A stretch of DNA of 64,000 bases from Typhlomys cinereus (lineage: Eukaryota > Chordata > Mammalia > Rodentia > Platacanthomyidae), in the NCBI GenBank assembly GCA_023101885.1, contig JALPQD010000303.1:2662786-2726785 (forward strand). Direction: 5' to 3'. The translations under genes were made by a program, and so were the position numbers. Position 1 is the first letter of the stretch, and the number at the start of each line of letters is the position of its first letter. Of the stretch, positions 1-11,544 are shown one piece after another. Below the pieces are notes generated by a model. That model was not told the origin of the DNA. It saw nothing but the letters and a program-made list of their open reading frames with translations, and did no database searches.

Positions 1-59
1 TCTCTTGCTTATTTACTCTGGTTTCTTTATATATCTACCAACCATTATTTATTGATACT

Positions 60-186
60 GGTCTTTCAATGTAGCCAAAGCTGAACTGGACCTCACTATA
101 AAGCACATACCTATACCCAACTCATGGCAATCTTACATTAGCCTCCTGAGTGCTGGGATTTTAGGTGCAAACCATCACACCCACTT
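60..186 (-). repeat. B1-type SINE, reverse orientation
   Basis: The + strand reads as the complement of a B1 element: a segment with AGCCTCCTGAGTGCTGGGAT (B1 complement), then TTAGGTGCAAACCATCACAC at its end. B1 is 7SL-derived and found in rodents. The RPL27A retropseudogene abuts its right end. Confidence 0.7.
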
Positions 187-650
187 TTTTTTTAAAGAAT
201 GTTATGTTAGTATTTATGAGGCTTTTCTGTGTGGCTTCAATCCACCAAGACACAGGCACCCCCAACACCTTTAATCTTCTCCTCAGCTGTTCTACTGAAG
301 AACTTGGCCTTCATAATGACAGCTGCCTAGGAAGCCAGGACTTTGTGTTGCTGGGTTGAACCACATCAGTGATAGGGCAGCTTCTGCCTTGATATGGCAG
401 CATTTACCTTGGTCTACTCACTGACAGGTACCCACAGTTTATCAAGATCAACAGCTGGGCAGAAGCTATGGTAATGCCTCATGCCAGCTTTCCCAAAGTA
501 ACCTGGATATTTGTCAAAGTTGATCCTGTGGTGATGCATGCCACCAGCATTATACCAGCTTCCGGGGTGCTTACCCATGTGGTCATGGCTCTTGTGGCCC
601 CAAGGTTTCAGGGTCTTCCTCAGTCTGGATGACATTCCAGCTGCCAAAAG
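187..650 (-). pseudogene. RPL27A: RPL27A processed pseudogene
   Basis: Read on the - strand, this is an intronless copy of ribosomal protein L27a. The N-terminal part (about 650 to 414) has recognisable blocks such as [20 protein letters not shown] and [10 protein letters not shown]. The C-terminal part (about 410 to 230) includes KAKFFSRTAEEKIKGVGG and ends near CVLVD followed by a stop. Relative to the real protein it has internal deletions (the glycine- and lysine-rich stretch after MGKHPG and part of the AAP-I-VV region) and frame breaks. A T-run at 185-196 is the poly(A) tail seen in antisense. The motif ACCCAC plus T-run occurs at both ends (near 180-192 and 664-679), consistent with a target-site duplication. 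It is a dead LINE-mediated copy, not a gene. Confidence 0.92.
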
Positions 651-1377
651 GAAGGAGCTATACCCACTTTTTTTTTTAACTTTTTAAAATAGAAGCACAA
701 ACAGCATAACAACATAAATGGGAGTTTTGAAAATTTACAGTACTGCTATGCTAATGCAGACCAATTTTCATTATTCTCTTTCCTTCTCAGCCATCTCTAG
801 CCAGGAAGTCGAAATAATTATATACAGCTAGTTTTGGAAGGAGAGGTAGACAGTCTTTTATAGTTCAGACCGCCCTTGAACTTAGTTGTACCTAAGTATG
901 CTAAAACCTCCTAACTGTTAGGCTCACAGGCATGTCCACCACTCCTAGTTTATGCAGTAGTAGAGATGGAACATGCTCGGCAAGCCCTCTACTTAATGAG
1001 CTACATCCCCAGGGTCTACCTTATTTTTTTTCTGACATAAAATTCTGTGGCATATTATTTTTTCTAAAATACCATCTCTGCAGGAAACCGGTAACAGTGG
1101 TGATTAGAGAAGAAAAAGGAGAAAGGCTTTTTGCTGCATACCTTATTGGAACTCAGGGGATTTGTGTGTTTTGTTTTAGGTGCTGGGGATTAGACCTAGA
1201 TCTGTTTTTCATTCTTTTTTCATGTAAGAAATATTAACCCCAGGGACTGGTACGTGCCGAGCAAGTGCTCTGCTGCTGAGCCCTTTTCTGAATTCCCAAA
1301 GCGTCTGGTTCTGTCTATGTAAGTTACGACTGGCATAGATTCCCCACTGTGTACCAGGCACACCAAAACCTGTCCCT

Positions 1378-1720
1378 GGGGTTGGGGAGATGGCTCAGCA
1401 GTTCAAATGTTGCCGTACACACAAAAGGACAGAAGTTCAAATCCCAGGTAAAATGCCAGGTGAGTGTGGTAATCTGCTTGTGATTTCAACCTTGGAAGAT
1501 GAAGATTAGAAATCATCCTGGATTGCTTCCACCTCCTTTTGGCCTCACTCTGGCCAGAGCAAGCTGGCCTATTTGTAAATGCTGGTTTGATTAGAGATTT
1601 TGTCTCAAAAAGAATAAGGTGACAGAGTAATTGAGGATGATTCTTGATGTTAACTTTGGATCTCTATATATATGCACACCCTGTACATGTATACATGAGA
1701 AAAATTATAAGGAGAAAAAT
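1378..1720 (+). repeat. B2/B3-like tRNA-derived SINE
   Basis: Begins GTTGGGGAGATGGCTCAGCA, a tRNA-type A box, with a B-box-like GAAGTTCAAATCCCAGG about 60 nt later. It continues with the body typical of rodent B2/B3/B4 SINEs (TTTGTCTCAAAAAGAATAAGGTG and a run of ATGCACACC-type sequence). A related element lies at 34,022-34,400. Confidence 0.65.
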
Positions 1721-1895
1721 AAAGAGCTATCTCTCCCTCCTTGCTTTACAGGCTCAGCAGAGGTGAATTGGCAAACTCCCCCTTCATCTCCAGAGCAGCC
1801 TTGGGAATGTCTAAGCTTAGCCCAGCCATTTCCTCCAGTCTTAGGTTCCTACATCCCCCAAAATGCTGACTTTCCTAATGAAAATACCAGATTCA

Positions 1896-2169
1896 GGCTG
1901 GATAGATGGCTCAGGTGTTAAGACTCTGCCTTGAATGTAGACAGTGTTGAGTTCGGCTCTCAGGTCCCATGTAAAATGACAGGCAGAAATGGCAGCAGCC
2001 TATATTTCCAATCCTATTGGGCAGAGCCTGGGAAATCCCAGAGTGAAGCAAAAATGAGGTAAAAGCAATCCAGGATGATTCTCAAAGTCAACCTTGGTCT
2101 TTCACAGGGACACACAGTGCCCTCTGATTAAATAAACAAGCAAACAAGCAAACAAAGTTTTAAAAAAGA
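1896..2169 (+). repeat. dimeric ID-like SINE, older subfamily
   Basis: The left half starts GGCTGGATAGATGGCTCAGG and has a B box (GAGTTCGGCTC). The right half carries the family signature CAGAGCCTGGGAAATC, GCAATCCAGGATGATTC and ACACAGTGCCCTCTGATT, ending in an A-rich tail. The flanks match imperfectly (1881-1895 against 2170-2184), consistent with an old target-site duplication. It belongs with the copies at 8144, 10606, 27447, 52310 and 60150. Confidence 0.75.
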
Positions 2170-2789
2170 AAGTATCAGGTTCATTGATTACCAATGCAAA
2201 AAGGGCAGTGGGAAAGACATTAAAGTACAGGAAGGAAACAGAGTAAGTGATAACAGTCACTGGTGTTACCAGGGTTTTATTTCAGTTCACTCACTGTCTT
2301 CTTCCACTAGCTCTGTGCTGTTGTCCAGTTCACCATGAGGAAACAGAGACGTGGGAAGTTAAAGAGGCTTGCTTATGGCAAAACTAGTCCAGGATGCTGT
2401 ACTGAACATTGTCCATGGTATAGATATAAAAATAACTCATGCTGACCCTATGACATTGGATCTCATTATAAAGCCTCTGAGAGGCAGGAGAAGGTATACT
2501 CTCCAAACATCCTACATTCTCATTCCTGTATTCCTACCACAAAGCCAGAGCACTTTGCTTATGTGACCTGCTAGTAAACAAATTATACCTTTTTATGCCA
2601 AAAGTGAGAAGTAAAGAAAAGTTATATAGTTGACATTTACATGTGAAAGAATTACTCAGTTGGAGCATGGCCTTAGAAAATTTGTATATTCTTTCATTTT
2701 CATCATGGAAATGTAAAAGGAAATTTTAAAATATTTGAAAACAAAAACCAGATTGCTCCTTGACATGTGGTTCTCTGGATTCTCCCAAG

Positions 2790-2914
2790 GTCTTGCTGTG
2801 GCCAGCGCCCTAGTGGACATTTCTCAGCAGATGCCAATGATATACAAAGAGAAGTCAGGAGCAGTAAGAAGCCGGAAACAGCAGCCCCCTGCACAGCCTG
2901 GAACCTGCATTTGA
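2790..2914 (+). CDS. ATRN: attractin, C-terminal coding part of the terminal exon
   Basis: This is the last coding segment of attractin, a large kelch/CUB/EGF/C-type-lectin glycoprotein with membrane and secreted forms and roles in agouti-melanocortin signalling and myelination. The acceptor is CCCAAG at 2784-2789. The exon enters in phase 1, since the first G of a GGT glycine codon comes from the previous exon. The 41-residue tail begins GLAVASALVDISQQMPMIYK and ends QPPAQPGTCI before TGA at 2912-2914, matching the end of the known attractin cytoplasmic tail almost residue for residue. Earlier exons lie outside the window to the left. Orientation and position relative to GFRA4 and ADAM33 agree with mammalian synteny. 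Confidence 0.95.
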
Positions 2915-5900
2915 TACTGGGCTAGGGAATCCCCTTCACCCAGAGGGGCGTGCAGCCCGTCAAGCCGTCTACTGGAGAAAGTGCAGGCAGGGAAGCAGCT
3001 GTGTGGGGGCAGAAGACTGGAAACTCTAAAAGCATCTGACTCATCTGCATGATCACAAGCTTTTTTGATGGTTTCTCCCATCCGTGTTCCTCATCTAAAC
3101 TTTTATTTTGCATAGGAGATGACTGATTTATTACAAGCCCAGGAATCACCTGCTTGCTGCTGGAGGAGGCCCACTTAGAGCCCGTGAGAGCTGGAAATGA
3201 CGTCCAGGTTCACTTGTGGAAACTCTTCTTGGGACTGTCTCAATTGCCAACAATGATGGAGTGTTTACAAGTAGACCTGTGGTCATCAGTTCTCCAACAT
3301 GGTCTTTTAAACAAACACTAGTCAGATGAATTGTTTTCATCTGAAGCCTGATATCTTTTTAAAAGATGTGCTGTTACTCTCTTCCAGGAAGTAGCTTTTT
3401 TTCTAGTTGAGAATTAATAATGATCCATTTCTGGAATTCATCAAAGTAGGATAGAATGGGGCTATTTTAAATGTCAAGGTCAGCAGTTTTAGAATGTAAT
3501 AGTTGATTATCTGTAGCAACCTGATTAATTTAATCTTAATCCATTTGAAATTCTCTTTCTTCCACTCTTGCCTGTCTTTCTTCCTTTCTCTCTTTCTCTC
3601 TCACACACACATACACACACACTAAGTGCCTAGACTTAAAATAGATCTAGCAATTGGGAAGTTAGTAAGCCTATGTTCTTACATAATTGCATTCCTGCAT
3701 TCTTGTAAAATTTAAATAGCTACCATTGGGAGTCTGTTCTTTTTCTAAAATCTAATTTGCAGCCAGGAAAGAATATTCTCACCCCAAGGAACATTTGACC
3801 TAGTGATAGGGGCTGAAGGAAGCAGAATGAGCTGTGAAAGCACCTGTTTTTAATTGTTCTTAGAAAGGATGCTGTCATGGTGCGGTACACATTCACTACC
3901 TGCCCCCATCTGGTATCACTTGAGGTTCCTCCTGCTGGGGCACCCCAAAGAGATGGAGTTTCTCATGTTACACGTTTCCGATAAGCAGAAAAGAAGCTGT
4001 GTTAGAAGCCTGGATCAGAGAGCAGCTCGGCGCTCCTGTGGCCTGCTCTGAACTGTGGTTCTTCCTGGGCCAGGCATAGACACTGTAAGAAGGATTCCCC
4101 CCACCCCTGTTTTGGGCAATACCTGCACAGAACTTGGAAGAGAAGGCTCTGGAGCCCATCTTCTTCCTAGCCCCAGATAGTGATTGTGAGGAGGTAGCAA
4201 GTATTGATAAGGATGAAAAGCACACGGAAAAAATAGAAGTAGCCCTCTGTGAAATGGAAAACGACCAAATTTAAAAAGGGGTGGACAGTCCCGTGTTCCA
4301 CTCACAGGACCCTACCTGGATGTTGTGTTTCCCCATTTATGGTGCTCCGTATTCTGGCATTATGCAACAGCTCCCACGCTCCCTCTCCTGCTTCAAAACC
4401 TTCAACTCTGGCATTAACCAGGTGGAAGAGACCTCTGAGCAGCAATGCTTAAAGTTTGTGGATTTGGAGAAATTAACACTCAAGAACAAAAACTATGGCA
4501 TTTCACCTTCAAATGCAGTGCCTAGAGAAGGGAGTATTTAACCCAGCACTAACCCCAGTTCTCTGAAGAAGCTCCTGGAAAGATGTTTCCAAAAAAGTTG
4601 AACCATAAAAACACTGATGCACAAAACACTTCTACTGTAAGACTCACCTCTCAAAAAGCTTCTTTTCACATTGTTAAAGAGCAGACAGGTCTAGAAAAGA
4701 TTCCCTCACCTCAAAGCCCTACCAAAACCCTGAACCTGCAAAGCACTTGCAGCGGCCTGGCCCTTCATCCCTGTAATTACCAGGAGGCCTCTTGGCAGGA
4801 CGAGAGGGAGGCTCCAGTGGAGTTGTTTTGTAAGGAAGGGCCTCCAGGTTCGTTAAAAGGACCAAATTTCTTGGCCAAAGAAGTCTCTTCCCCTATGTTA
4901 GTTCCATGCACCGTGACCCCCACCCACCTGGTTATATTTCTTTTTCTTCTAAGAGATGTTTATTTTTTAAAAGGAAGAAGTAAGTGATGCTTAATTCTGC
5001 TCCAAGAATGGAGAATCTGAATCTACCTGCTTCTCCTTTAGAGCCAGCAGGAAGAAGAGGAGCTTAGCTCAAAGCTAGTTACCAAGAGGAAGTGGGTTAT
5101 TACCTGGTAACTTTGTCACAGGAGAGCTTGTATATAAACTAGTTGTGAATTTGATCTTGCACTTGTACATAACTATACAGTAGTGTCAGAATGTTCAGAC
5201 ATTCAGAGTGTACATAAAACAGGAATATCATGTATTTTTATTAAAACTTAACATCTGAGTTTCACCTAATATGTTCTGTGCCATATACTGGGTATCCAAG
5301 CTCTAGAAAGTGCTGTTACCAGGCGTTATGAATCCAACATTGTACCACCGTGTGTTGACCTATTCAGTCAGGTACCCATTAGATAACTCAAAATAGAACT
5401 TGGCCATTGGAGTACGTAGGAAGAAAAAGACCGTATTGACACATACTGTGATCCAGCATTTCAGGAGGTGGAAATTAGATCAAAAACAGACTGGGCTGCA
5501 TAGCAAGACCTTGTCCATAGAAGAAAGAAAGGAAAAAGACCTGTGAAGAGTCAGGCAGGAAGTATCTACATGCAGACGGACTGGGAAGCAGAAGTAGCCA
5601 TCACTTCGTTGACTCTGCAAGCATTTTGTGAGTCTTTGGCAGCCTTTTGATACAGTGGGGTCCAAGAGAGGACCAGTTTGGTCCTGAGACATTTTGCTAG
5701 TGTTTAAGTTAAAAAATTGTAACCTGTGGACTTTTCAAAAAGAGATTCTGTAGGCTACATTTTATTGTGGTTTGTTTAAATTTTTAATGGCATTTCTGAG
5801 AACCATGGTCTTTTTATACTGAAAACAGGATGGGAAGTCTTGCTTGTTGATGAATAGCTCCATTTTCCCCATGGAGAACTCACACTCCAGCCTCCTCTCC

Positions 5901-6985
5901 TCCTCCTGCTCCTTTCTATGATCTAAAGAGGGGCTTGTAAAGATTGGGAGGAGGTGTGGAGAAACGGTGGCCCATAGTCCTCTGTGCTAACTTAGAAGAA
6001 GACTTGGCGCCAGGAAAACACCAGGTGCTTGAAGTGTCATTTAGTGGAGAATTGGGTCAGGTCAGAGTGCCCTGGGCAGGAAGAATATTTACCTCCTCCA
6101 ACTTAATGGACTGTGTGCACATGGGGAAGTGATTGGTTTGCTTCCCTCCACGTGGTATAATTTTTTATGAGCACCTTTGATCCTTTATGTCTTTGAATTG
6201 AGCCATTTAGTCAACAAATATTTACTAACCACTTACTAACCTAAGCTAATGCTAGGGCAGTGACTAAGAGGAAGGAAGTAGCTCTTTAAAAATCACCACA
6301 GAAACTAGCATCTCACACAGCCTGACATCTCAGATATCTTCTACTGTGGTGGTTTCCGTGAAAGTAGCCATCCCCGGGGCAGAACAAGGCAAGTGCCTCT
6401 GTTCTGGGGCAAGTCTGGCTTTTTGGGGAAATCGAAAGTGTTTGTCCTGAGGACCATACGGTGGAGTCCCAGCTTGGCTCCTGGATGAAGATGTCACCTC
6501 TGGTGGAGCAGAGCCCCTGGAGCGCAGAAAGAAACTGGCACCCTCGCTCCCAAAGGCAATAACAATGGAATCAACTCTCAGAAACTGAATCTGTGCACAA
6601 AACATTTTGAACAATAGTGAAGTCTGTTTTGTTGAATTAATTCCGCCTCTGGAAATGTTTTTGTTTGGTGGGGTCCTTTTTTGTTCACTTGTTTGGACTT
6701 AAGCTTAGTTTGTTAATATGTGTAATTTAGCATCTATTGCACTTATGTAAATATGGAGTAAGTATTGTAAACTATTTCATTGCTGGGATTGTGGGTGTTA
6801 TACATACATTTAGGACTGCAATTTTTTGGTATTTTTTGTATTTGTAAAATAACAGCTAATTTAAGCAGAAACAAGAATTAAGGAGGTCTGTGCATTTTAA
6901 ACACAAATGTGAAGCACTTGTACATAAAACAAAAGTAAATACTATAATACAAGCTTCCTTCTGAAATAAAAGTAGATCTGGTTAA
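2915..6985 (+). other. ATRN: ATRN 3' UTR (membrane-form transcript)
   Basis: About 4.1 kb of largely repeat-free, AT-rich sequence follows the attractin stop, consistent with the long 3' UTR of mammalian ATRN. A CA-rich microsatellite is at 3592-3623. There are several short chance reading frames, the longest 4583-4987 (134 codons), without recognisable similarity. The segment around 5130-5250 (ACTTGTACATAACTATACAG, then AT-rich sequence) and the 6720-6980 end look like UTR sequence. The 3' boundary is set by the poly(A) signal at 6965-6970. Exact transcript ends cannot be proven from sequence alone. Confidence 0.75.
6965..6970 (+). terminator. ATRN: ATRN polyadenylation signal AATAAA
   Basis: Canonical AATAAA lies 4.05 kb after the stop, followed within 20 nt by an A-run and then T-rich sequence (TTTTTTATTTTATTTTATTT near 7021). 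This is a good poly(A) site context. An ATTAAA at about 5240 could be an upstream alternative site. Confidence 0.7.
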
Positions 6986-6989
6986 AAAA

Positions 6990-8130
6990 AATGTATTTTG
7001 TCCCAAATGCTTAATGATATTTTTTATTTTATTTTATTTCTATTTACATTTTTGTCATTAGAGCCTTGAGAAAGAAAAATGGTGTTTTAAATATTACAGT
7101 CTGGAGAATTCATCAGAGAAAGCTCTTGGCAGCCATGCAGGCGGCGTCAAACAGACCAGAAGCACTGTGTGGCTTCCCCAGGGTGAAATTCACTCCTGCT
7201 AAGGACCTCTGGACAGCTAGCATGTTCCCTGACCTGCTGGTGCCTAGGGAAAGCCTGTGGGGGGATGTGGCGAGCAGCGGGGACTGAGATACTCTCCTGG
7301 AGCCATCTTGCTGACCACCTTCACCCTCATTCTCCTGTCCTCATGGGCTCCCAAACGGTTGCACCTATGGGTCCAACTCCAGAATCTAGCATGTTTGCTG
7401 AGACAGCATTATCTCTGCCAGCTTTCTATCCCACTGCTCTTCCCAACCTGCTCGTGTTCACCCTAATCCCTAGTGGACAGGCCTCTGTCCTCATATACCA
7501 CTGCCATCCTGTGGACATGGTCCTATCCTTGGCCTTGAATTTTTTTATGAAGTTATTTCCGTTACAAAGCCATATTTGAAGGCCTCCTGAATCACGTTGT
7601 CTCTGACCCTAAAGCGTCAGGATGGTTCATCACAGTGTTCTGATGCAGAGAACCCGTGCTAGAAGTTCCAGAAGGATGAAGTCATTGAAAGGTAAGGAAA
7701 CGTGCAAATGGGCAGTCATTTCCATAGATGTAGGTGGTATCAGTACTCTGTCCTGGGCCCTTGGGAATGGGTGGGAACCTGCCTACCAGAGCTTAGGGTG
7801 GACAGATGGCAGCAATCAGCTTGGGAAGGAACTTGAGGCCTGGGAAGGTTATGGGAACCTCCAACAGTTCCTGACAGGATAAAAGCCTTGTCAATCAGCA
7901 ATTGGAAGACCGAGGGCAGAGAACTGCAAGCTGGAGGCCAGCTGCACAGGGGAGGGAAGAGAAGGAATAATTAAACTCTAGAAATCATTAAAAGGAATGG
8001 GAAGCCCTGAAATTCAGGGGCTTGCCATGTAGGAAAAACCAACTGTTTCCAGTCTCCAAACAATAGGAGATGCTGCTGAGCACCAGAGACCTGTGCACTT
8101 TACCAAACACAGTAAGTGAACCCCATAGTA
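6990..8130. other. intergenic region between ATRN and the SINE pair
   Basis: No gene, RNA or repeat could be recognised. The short reading frames here (for example 7265-7579 and 7622-7882) have no family signature and no neighbouring splice pattern. Confidence 0.5.
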
Positions 8131-8143
8131 AAAATCAAGTAGA

Positions 8144-8430
8144 GGGCCAGAGAGATGGCTCAGGGGTTAAGCCTCTGCCTTGCAAGCAGAAGACCTGAGT
8201 TCTGATTCCCAGATCCTACGTAAAAACACTGGGTGGAAATGATGGTGGCTTGCACTTCCAGCCCTGGAAGGCAGAGTCTAGAAAGCCCCAAAACAAAGCA
8301 AAAAGGAGGTAGAACAATCCAGGATGATTCTCAATGTCACCCTTGGGCCTCCCCAGGCATATACAGTGCCCTCTGATAGACACAGACACATAATCACACC
8401 ACACATGCAGTAAGAAAATAAATTTTTTAA
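8144..8430 (+). repeat. dimeric ID-like SINE, older subfamily
   Basis: Starts GGGCCAGAGAGATGGCTCAG and has the B box GAGTTCTGATTCCCAG. The right half has the older-subfamily block GCAGAGTCTAGAAAGCCCC, CAATCCAGGATGATTCTC and ACAGTGCCCTCTGATAG, with an A-rich tail. It is flanked by near-identical AAAATCAAGTAGA (8131-8143) and AAAATCAAATGGA (8431-8443), a diverged target-site duplication. Confidence 0.85.
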
Positions 8431-8443
8431 AAAATCAAATGGA

Positions 8444-8691
8444 GGGGCTGGAGAGGTGGCTCAGGGGTTAAGCCTCTGCCTTGCAGGCAGAAGGTCCTGA
8501 GTTCGGATCCTAGACCTCACGTATAGACGCCGGGCGGAAGCGGGGGCAGCCTGCGCTTCTAGTCCTGGTAGGGCAGAGCCCGTGAATCCTGGGGCAGAGT
8601 AAACAAGGAGGAGGTGAAGGCGGTCCATGGTGGTTCCCGAATTCACCAGCGGTTCTACGCACACGTGCAATTGAATAAAAAAAAAAAAAAA
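8444..8691 (+). repeat. dimeric ID-like SINE, young GC-rich subfamily (IDL-Geo-like)
   Basis: Starts GGGCTGGAGAGGTGGCTCAG immediately after the target-site duplication of the preceding SINE. A box TGGCTCAGGGG and B box GAGTTCGGATCC are intact. The right half is CpG-rich, has GGTCCATGGTGGTTCCCGAA, and ends CAATTG-AATAAA plus 17 A. It is closely related to the copies at 23,078, 27,131, 28,768 and 35,573, so this is the recently active subfamily. Confidence 0.85.
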
Positions 8692-8954
8692 AGTGTAAAA
8701 AAAATACAAAGCTGCTGGCGCTGGCTGTTAGCCTATCTCAGTTATCATTCTAATAGACTTATTCATCTGTCGTTCAACAAGTTTTCATTGAACACAACAG
8801 GAGCCTCTGCATTGGAGAGACTAGAGATCTTACATAAGCAAAATAAAACCCTAATCTTTGAAGCATTTACAATGTAGTAGGGGTGATCCTAATAACCTCT
8901 CTAGGAATAAGTTCTCTAAAGACAGGTAACAGCAAGGTTGAGGGAAGAAAGAGC

Positions 8955-9310
8955 TTGAAACAAGCCAGGCCCATACTCCCAGATACTTGGGAGACTGAGG
9001 CAGGAGAATCACAAGTTCAAAGCTTGCCTGGGTTACAGAGTAGGTTCAAAGCCAGCCAGAGCAAATCAGAATGTTTTTAAGGGGGGGTAGTGATGGTGTG
9101 TCCAGCATGGTAATACCAGCACATAAGAGGTAGAAAGATTAGGAGTCCAGAAGCATCCTTGGCTGTATGTTGAATTTGAGCCCAGTCTTGGACTATAGTA
9201 TGACCCTGTCTCAAAAGGGAAGGTCATCCTAGAAAAAAAGCTTAGTGGTTGAGCACTTAGCTTAAAATGTGCAAGAATCTAGTTTTAACCCCCACTACCA
9301 TGAAAAAGAA
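8955..9310 (+). repeat. two B1-type SINEs followed by an ID-like element
   Basis: At 8955-9070 a B1-like sequence carries CTTGGGAGACTGAGGCAGGA and GGTTCAAAGCCAGCC. At 9080-9225 a second, diverged B1-like copy ends GACCCTGTCTCAAAAGGGA. At 9235-9310 an ID-like segment (AGTGGTTGAGCACTTAG, then TAGTTTTAACCCCCACTACC) ends in an A-rich tail. A purine-rich GA tract runs from about 9318 to 9385. Confidence 0.7.
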
Positions 9311-9389
9311 ACTTTAAAAAAAAAAGAGGGAGGGGAAAGAAAAAGGAAGAAAGAAAGGGAGCAGGAGGGAAGGAAAGGAACAGTGCTGA

Positions 9390-10590
9390 AAGCATTACTG
9401 CTTAATATAGCTGTGAGAGCCTTTTTGATAAGGTGCTACCTGAGCTCAGCTCAGTGGAAGGAACTGTGGGTGTGTGAGGGGTAAGCATGCCAGACAGCGA
9501 CCAGCAAGTGAGTGTGGACAGACAGAGCAGCTGAGTGGCTGGCACAAGTGAGCTAGCAGTGGGAGAACTGAAGGTGGGCCTGCCTGACCTGTGCTGGACA
9601 GCAGTTACCAGCAGACACAGCACTGCTGCCTAGGGGACTAGCAGCAATTTTAACTGTCCTGATGTGTGAGGTGCTGCTGTGATTCAGTGGGTGGGCATTA
9701 AGGTAGACATTCTGTGATGGGAAATTGGCACACATCTCATTCAGATTTCCAACATTTTAATGAATATTTGTGTATCTATTTCTAATCACTTTAACCTAGA
9801 ACTAAGGTTTATTTAAATATCAAGTATTTGAGAACTTGTTTTAATATACAATTGCTTTTTCAGGATGGCAGTTACTGTGTAACTCAAAAGGAAGATTTAA
9901 CTTTGTTTTCTTAAAACTTTTATTATGAGCTGGCCATCCTGTTGGAATATTCTGTCACCAACATCAGTGCTATCTCCGGCATCTGAGTCTCCAACCCACA
10001 TGTGGCTCACATCTGCACAGACACACCTGTGGCCCCACTTTATGAGTTTTGAAACATGCCTGCTAATAATTCCCTTTCTATCATATATCCCTAATCCAAG
10101 GAAGGGACTGGACCAAACAATCTCAATGACTATAAATGTGCATGTGCTGGATTAAGGCTAAGGCTTTGCACATGCTATACAAATGCTCTGCCATTGAGCT
10201 ACAATCCCAGCCCTCTTATCAGTGCACATTTGTCAGTGAAGCCTCCTGGTTTGTTTGGTTCCTGTTCCTTGAGTTTTATCTTGTGTCCAGCCAGGGGACT
10301 GCTCCAGAAATCCAACACTGCCACCCTATAACCAGAATTCAGTGGTGCTACCTGCCACTTACAAAAGTTAATGAACGGAGTCTCAAAAGACAATGAAGTA
10401 CCATCACAGACTCCTGCCTTACCTCCAGCCACAGAATATATAGGAGGAGGAAGAGACAAAGACTGCCAGCCACTCTAGAGCTTAGTCTTGCCCATCTGTC
10501 AATCACACTTCTGAGATTCATGTCTGTACATCTCTCATCACCATCCTTGTACTTTTTCCCCCTGTGCATGTCTGGACTTAGACACTTCTC
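9390..10590. other. intergenic, mostly unrecognised
   Basis: Only a reverse ID fragment is recognised (about 10,158-10,212, containing TGCTCTGCCATTGAGCTACA). No coding or RNA gene signature is seen. Confidence 0.5.
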
Positions 10591-10605
10591 GAAATACTGA
10601 ATATA

Positions 10606-10869
10606 GGGACTGGAGAGATGGGTTCAGGGGTTAAGACTCTGCCTTGCAAGAGGTTCCACATAGAAAATCCAGGCTGAAATGGTAGCTGCCTGTACTTCTG
10701 GCCCTGGTGGGTGGAGCTTGGGAAATCACAGAACAAAGCAAAGAGGAGGTAGAAGCAATCCAGGATGGTTCCTGAAGTCACCCTTGGTCCTCCACAGAGA
10801 CACACAGTGCCCTCCCTTCTTTCTCTTTCACACGCTCACACTACATAAAGTGAAAAGAGAATTATTTAA
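10606..10869 (+). repeat. dimeric ID-like SINE, older subfamily, with perfect TSD
   Basis: Starts GGGACTGGAGAGATGGGTTC. The left-half B box is deleted or degraded (AGAGGTTCCACATAG). The right half has GGAGCTTGGGAAATCACAG and CAATCCAGGATGGTTCC, then a CACACAGTGCCCTC block and A-rich tail. Flanking AAATACTGAATATA is identical at 10,592-10,605 and 10,870-10,883, a clear 14-bp target-site duplication. Confidence 0.9.
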
Positions 10870-11544
10870 AAATACTGAATATAGTTACTGTCCTGGTTTA
10901 GTCAGAACGAATGAACTACTGTATGTATTGCTAGTACATACATGTATGTGCTGATTCCTTTCTATAATATAGAGTAAACGTATGTTCCTAATACATAAGA
11001 ATATGAAAGTGCCCCATTCTTCCCTTCTAGTCCCTATAGGTTTCACTGGCAGTGTCCCCACTTTCTGTAAAAGTAAGCTGTGATAGTTGGCTTGGCTGTG
11101 CCTGGCTGACTTGAGGAGAGTAAGGGAAAGTAGGCAGTGAGCAGTTTCCAAGTCTGCACCTGGATGCTGGGCTTCACGTCGGGGGAGCGCGGATGAACTG
11201 TACTTTCCATCAATAAATCAACGGATGATTCCAGCACCTGTCTTCCTGCCTTGACTGTGCTCATGGCACCTGCCCGCTGGAGAATCAATGCTACAAACAG
11301 GTAACAGAGACCCTAGAGTATGGATGTAAGAATGACAGCTTCCTGGCACACTATGTCGGGTGATGCTCAAATATGGTCTTGTCCTCAGGGGAAGGGGGGA
11401 CAGAGAACAGTGGCATAGTTGGAATCAGCATTAAGGTATTTGGTCAAACATAGCACCATGCATAACCCAGGACATTTTGGGATGGAAGTAACAAAGACCA
11501 AATTCTAACAACCATGGGCAACTCAACTTATTTCCTGGGGACTG

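Larger units (their letters stand above)
1..2789 (+). other. ATRN: last intron of ATRN (3' part)
   Basis: No attractin coding exon other than the terminal one can be found here. The codons preceding the terminal exon (the segment leading to PPPGQSG in known attractins) are absent, so 1-2789 is read as the 3' part of the last intron. It ends in a pyrimidine-containing tract and an AG at 2788-2789. It contains a reverse B1, an RPL27A retropseudogene, reverse ID fragments near 930-1010 and 1235-1300, a B2/B3-like SINE at 1378-1720 and an older dimeric SINE at 1896-2169. The stretches 660-930 and 2185-2780 show nothing else recognisable. Confidence 0.75.
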
